NCBI RefSeq assembly: GCF_042453785.1
Contig: NC_091676.1
Span: 1,495,501-1,559,500, forward strand
Source: Malus domestica
Lineage: Eukaryota > Streptophyta > Magnoliopsida > Rosales > Rosaceae
Direction of reading: 5' to 3'
Length of the DNA stretch: 64,000 nt
Shown: positions 63,752 through 64,000 of the stretch, one piece after another
Layout of the letters: the number at the start of each line of letters is the position of its first letter
Position numbering within the stretch: the first letter of the stretch is position 1
Notes under the pieces: model-generated
The model's database searches: none
Seen by the model: the letters and a program-made list of their open reading frames with translations, nothing else
What the model was told of the DNA's origin: nothing
Translations under genes and position numbers: made by a program

Positions 63752-64000
63752 AGCACTTGATGAGAAGACTCCAGTAAGAATTAATGCTTGGTACGCTTGC
63801 CAAGATTATCTTCTTGTGGATTGGAAATCAACTGAAGTAAAGTTGAGAATTGGAGATTGAGAAGAAGCTCTACTTGCTAATTTTAAAGTTAGGCATTTTT
63901 GGTAAGGTCGTACTCGAGACTCAAATGCTTGACGAAGAAATTTAAGAATTAACCAAGGCAGAGAAAGAAGGGAAAAAGAATGAGTACATGATTCGTGAAT

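Larger units (their letters stand above)
58007..64000 (+). mobile_element. Degenerate Ty3/gypsy LTR retrotransposon (3' end outside window)
   Basis: 5' LTR 58007-60659, primer site 60661-60676, then remnants in the order gag, RT, RNase H and the first part of integrase. Many stops and frameshifts, so non-autonomous. The order RT-RH-INT and the tRNA-Met primer site indicate Ty3/gypsy, possibly Tekay/Del; the lineage is not proven. Confidence 0.9.

Overview
This is eukaryotic nuclear DNA from a eudicot plant: AT-rich intergenic sequence, GT-AG introns, plant cell-wall genes and dense transposable elements. A miniature element in a phosphoglucomutase intron and the style of the long non-autonomous LTR elements recall apple or pear (Rosaceae). 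That placement is inference from memory, not a search result.

Positions 1-42.7 kb hold a segmental array. Three close copies of a type-I pectin methylesterase gene (PMEI pro-domain plus PME catalytic domain, one phase-1 intron) lie head to tail on the + strand: 1-2170 (5' end outside the window), 25535-27733 and 39409-42333. The spacer between copies 1 and 2 and that between copies 2 and 3 are themselves diverged duplicates, each carrying broken PMEI-like remnants. Comparing the spacers gives empty sites, so many insertions can be bounded to the base with their target-site duplications. In spacer 1 these are an AT-rich element (2912-3953), an 11.3-kb LTR element (4300-15597) and a 1.04-kb TTA-flanked MITE (18264-19303). 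Spacer 2 has a solo LTR (28574-29705), an hAT-like element (31469-32507), a foldback (33061-33273), a MITE (34721-35580) and a TTA-flanked element inside a PMEI remnant (36819-37895). Another spacer-1 MITE (20652-24954) is itself split by a second LTR element (21028-24905).

The two LTR elements are large non-autonomous derivatives. The first keeps a broken gag, the tail of an integrase, long tandem arrays (one with 34-bp perfect palindromes) and an antisense ORF in two exons. The second has no recognisable gag-pol. It carries antisense fragments of two host genes: protein-only RNase P (PRORP) and a WUSCHEL-related homeobox gene.

Positions 42.7-57 kb are ordinary gene space. A complete 18-exon cytosolic phosphoglucomutase gene (44000-49406, minus) and a two-exon HMGA-type AT-hook protein gene (54031-54706, minus) both read intact. 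Between them lie a solo LTR (50336-50839) and an hAT-like element of exactly 1000 bp (51855-52854).

Position 58007 to the end is a degenerate Ty3/gypsy retrotransposon with a 2.65-kb 5' LTR, an initiator-Met-tRNA-type primer site and decayed gag, RT and RNase H. It has cut into another copy of the AT-rich element seen at 2912. I found no rRNA, tRNA gene or CRISPR array.
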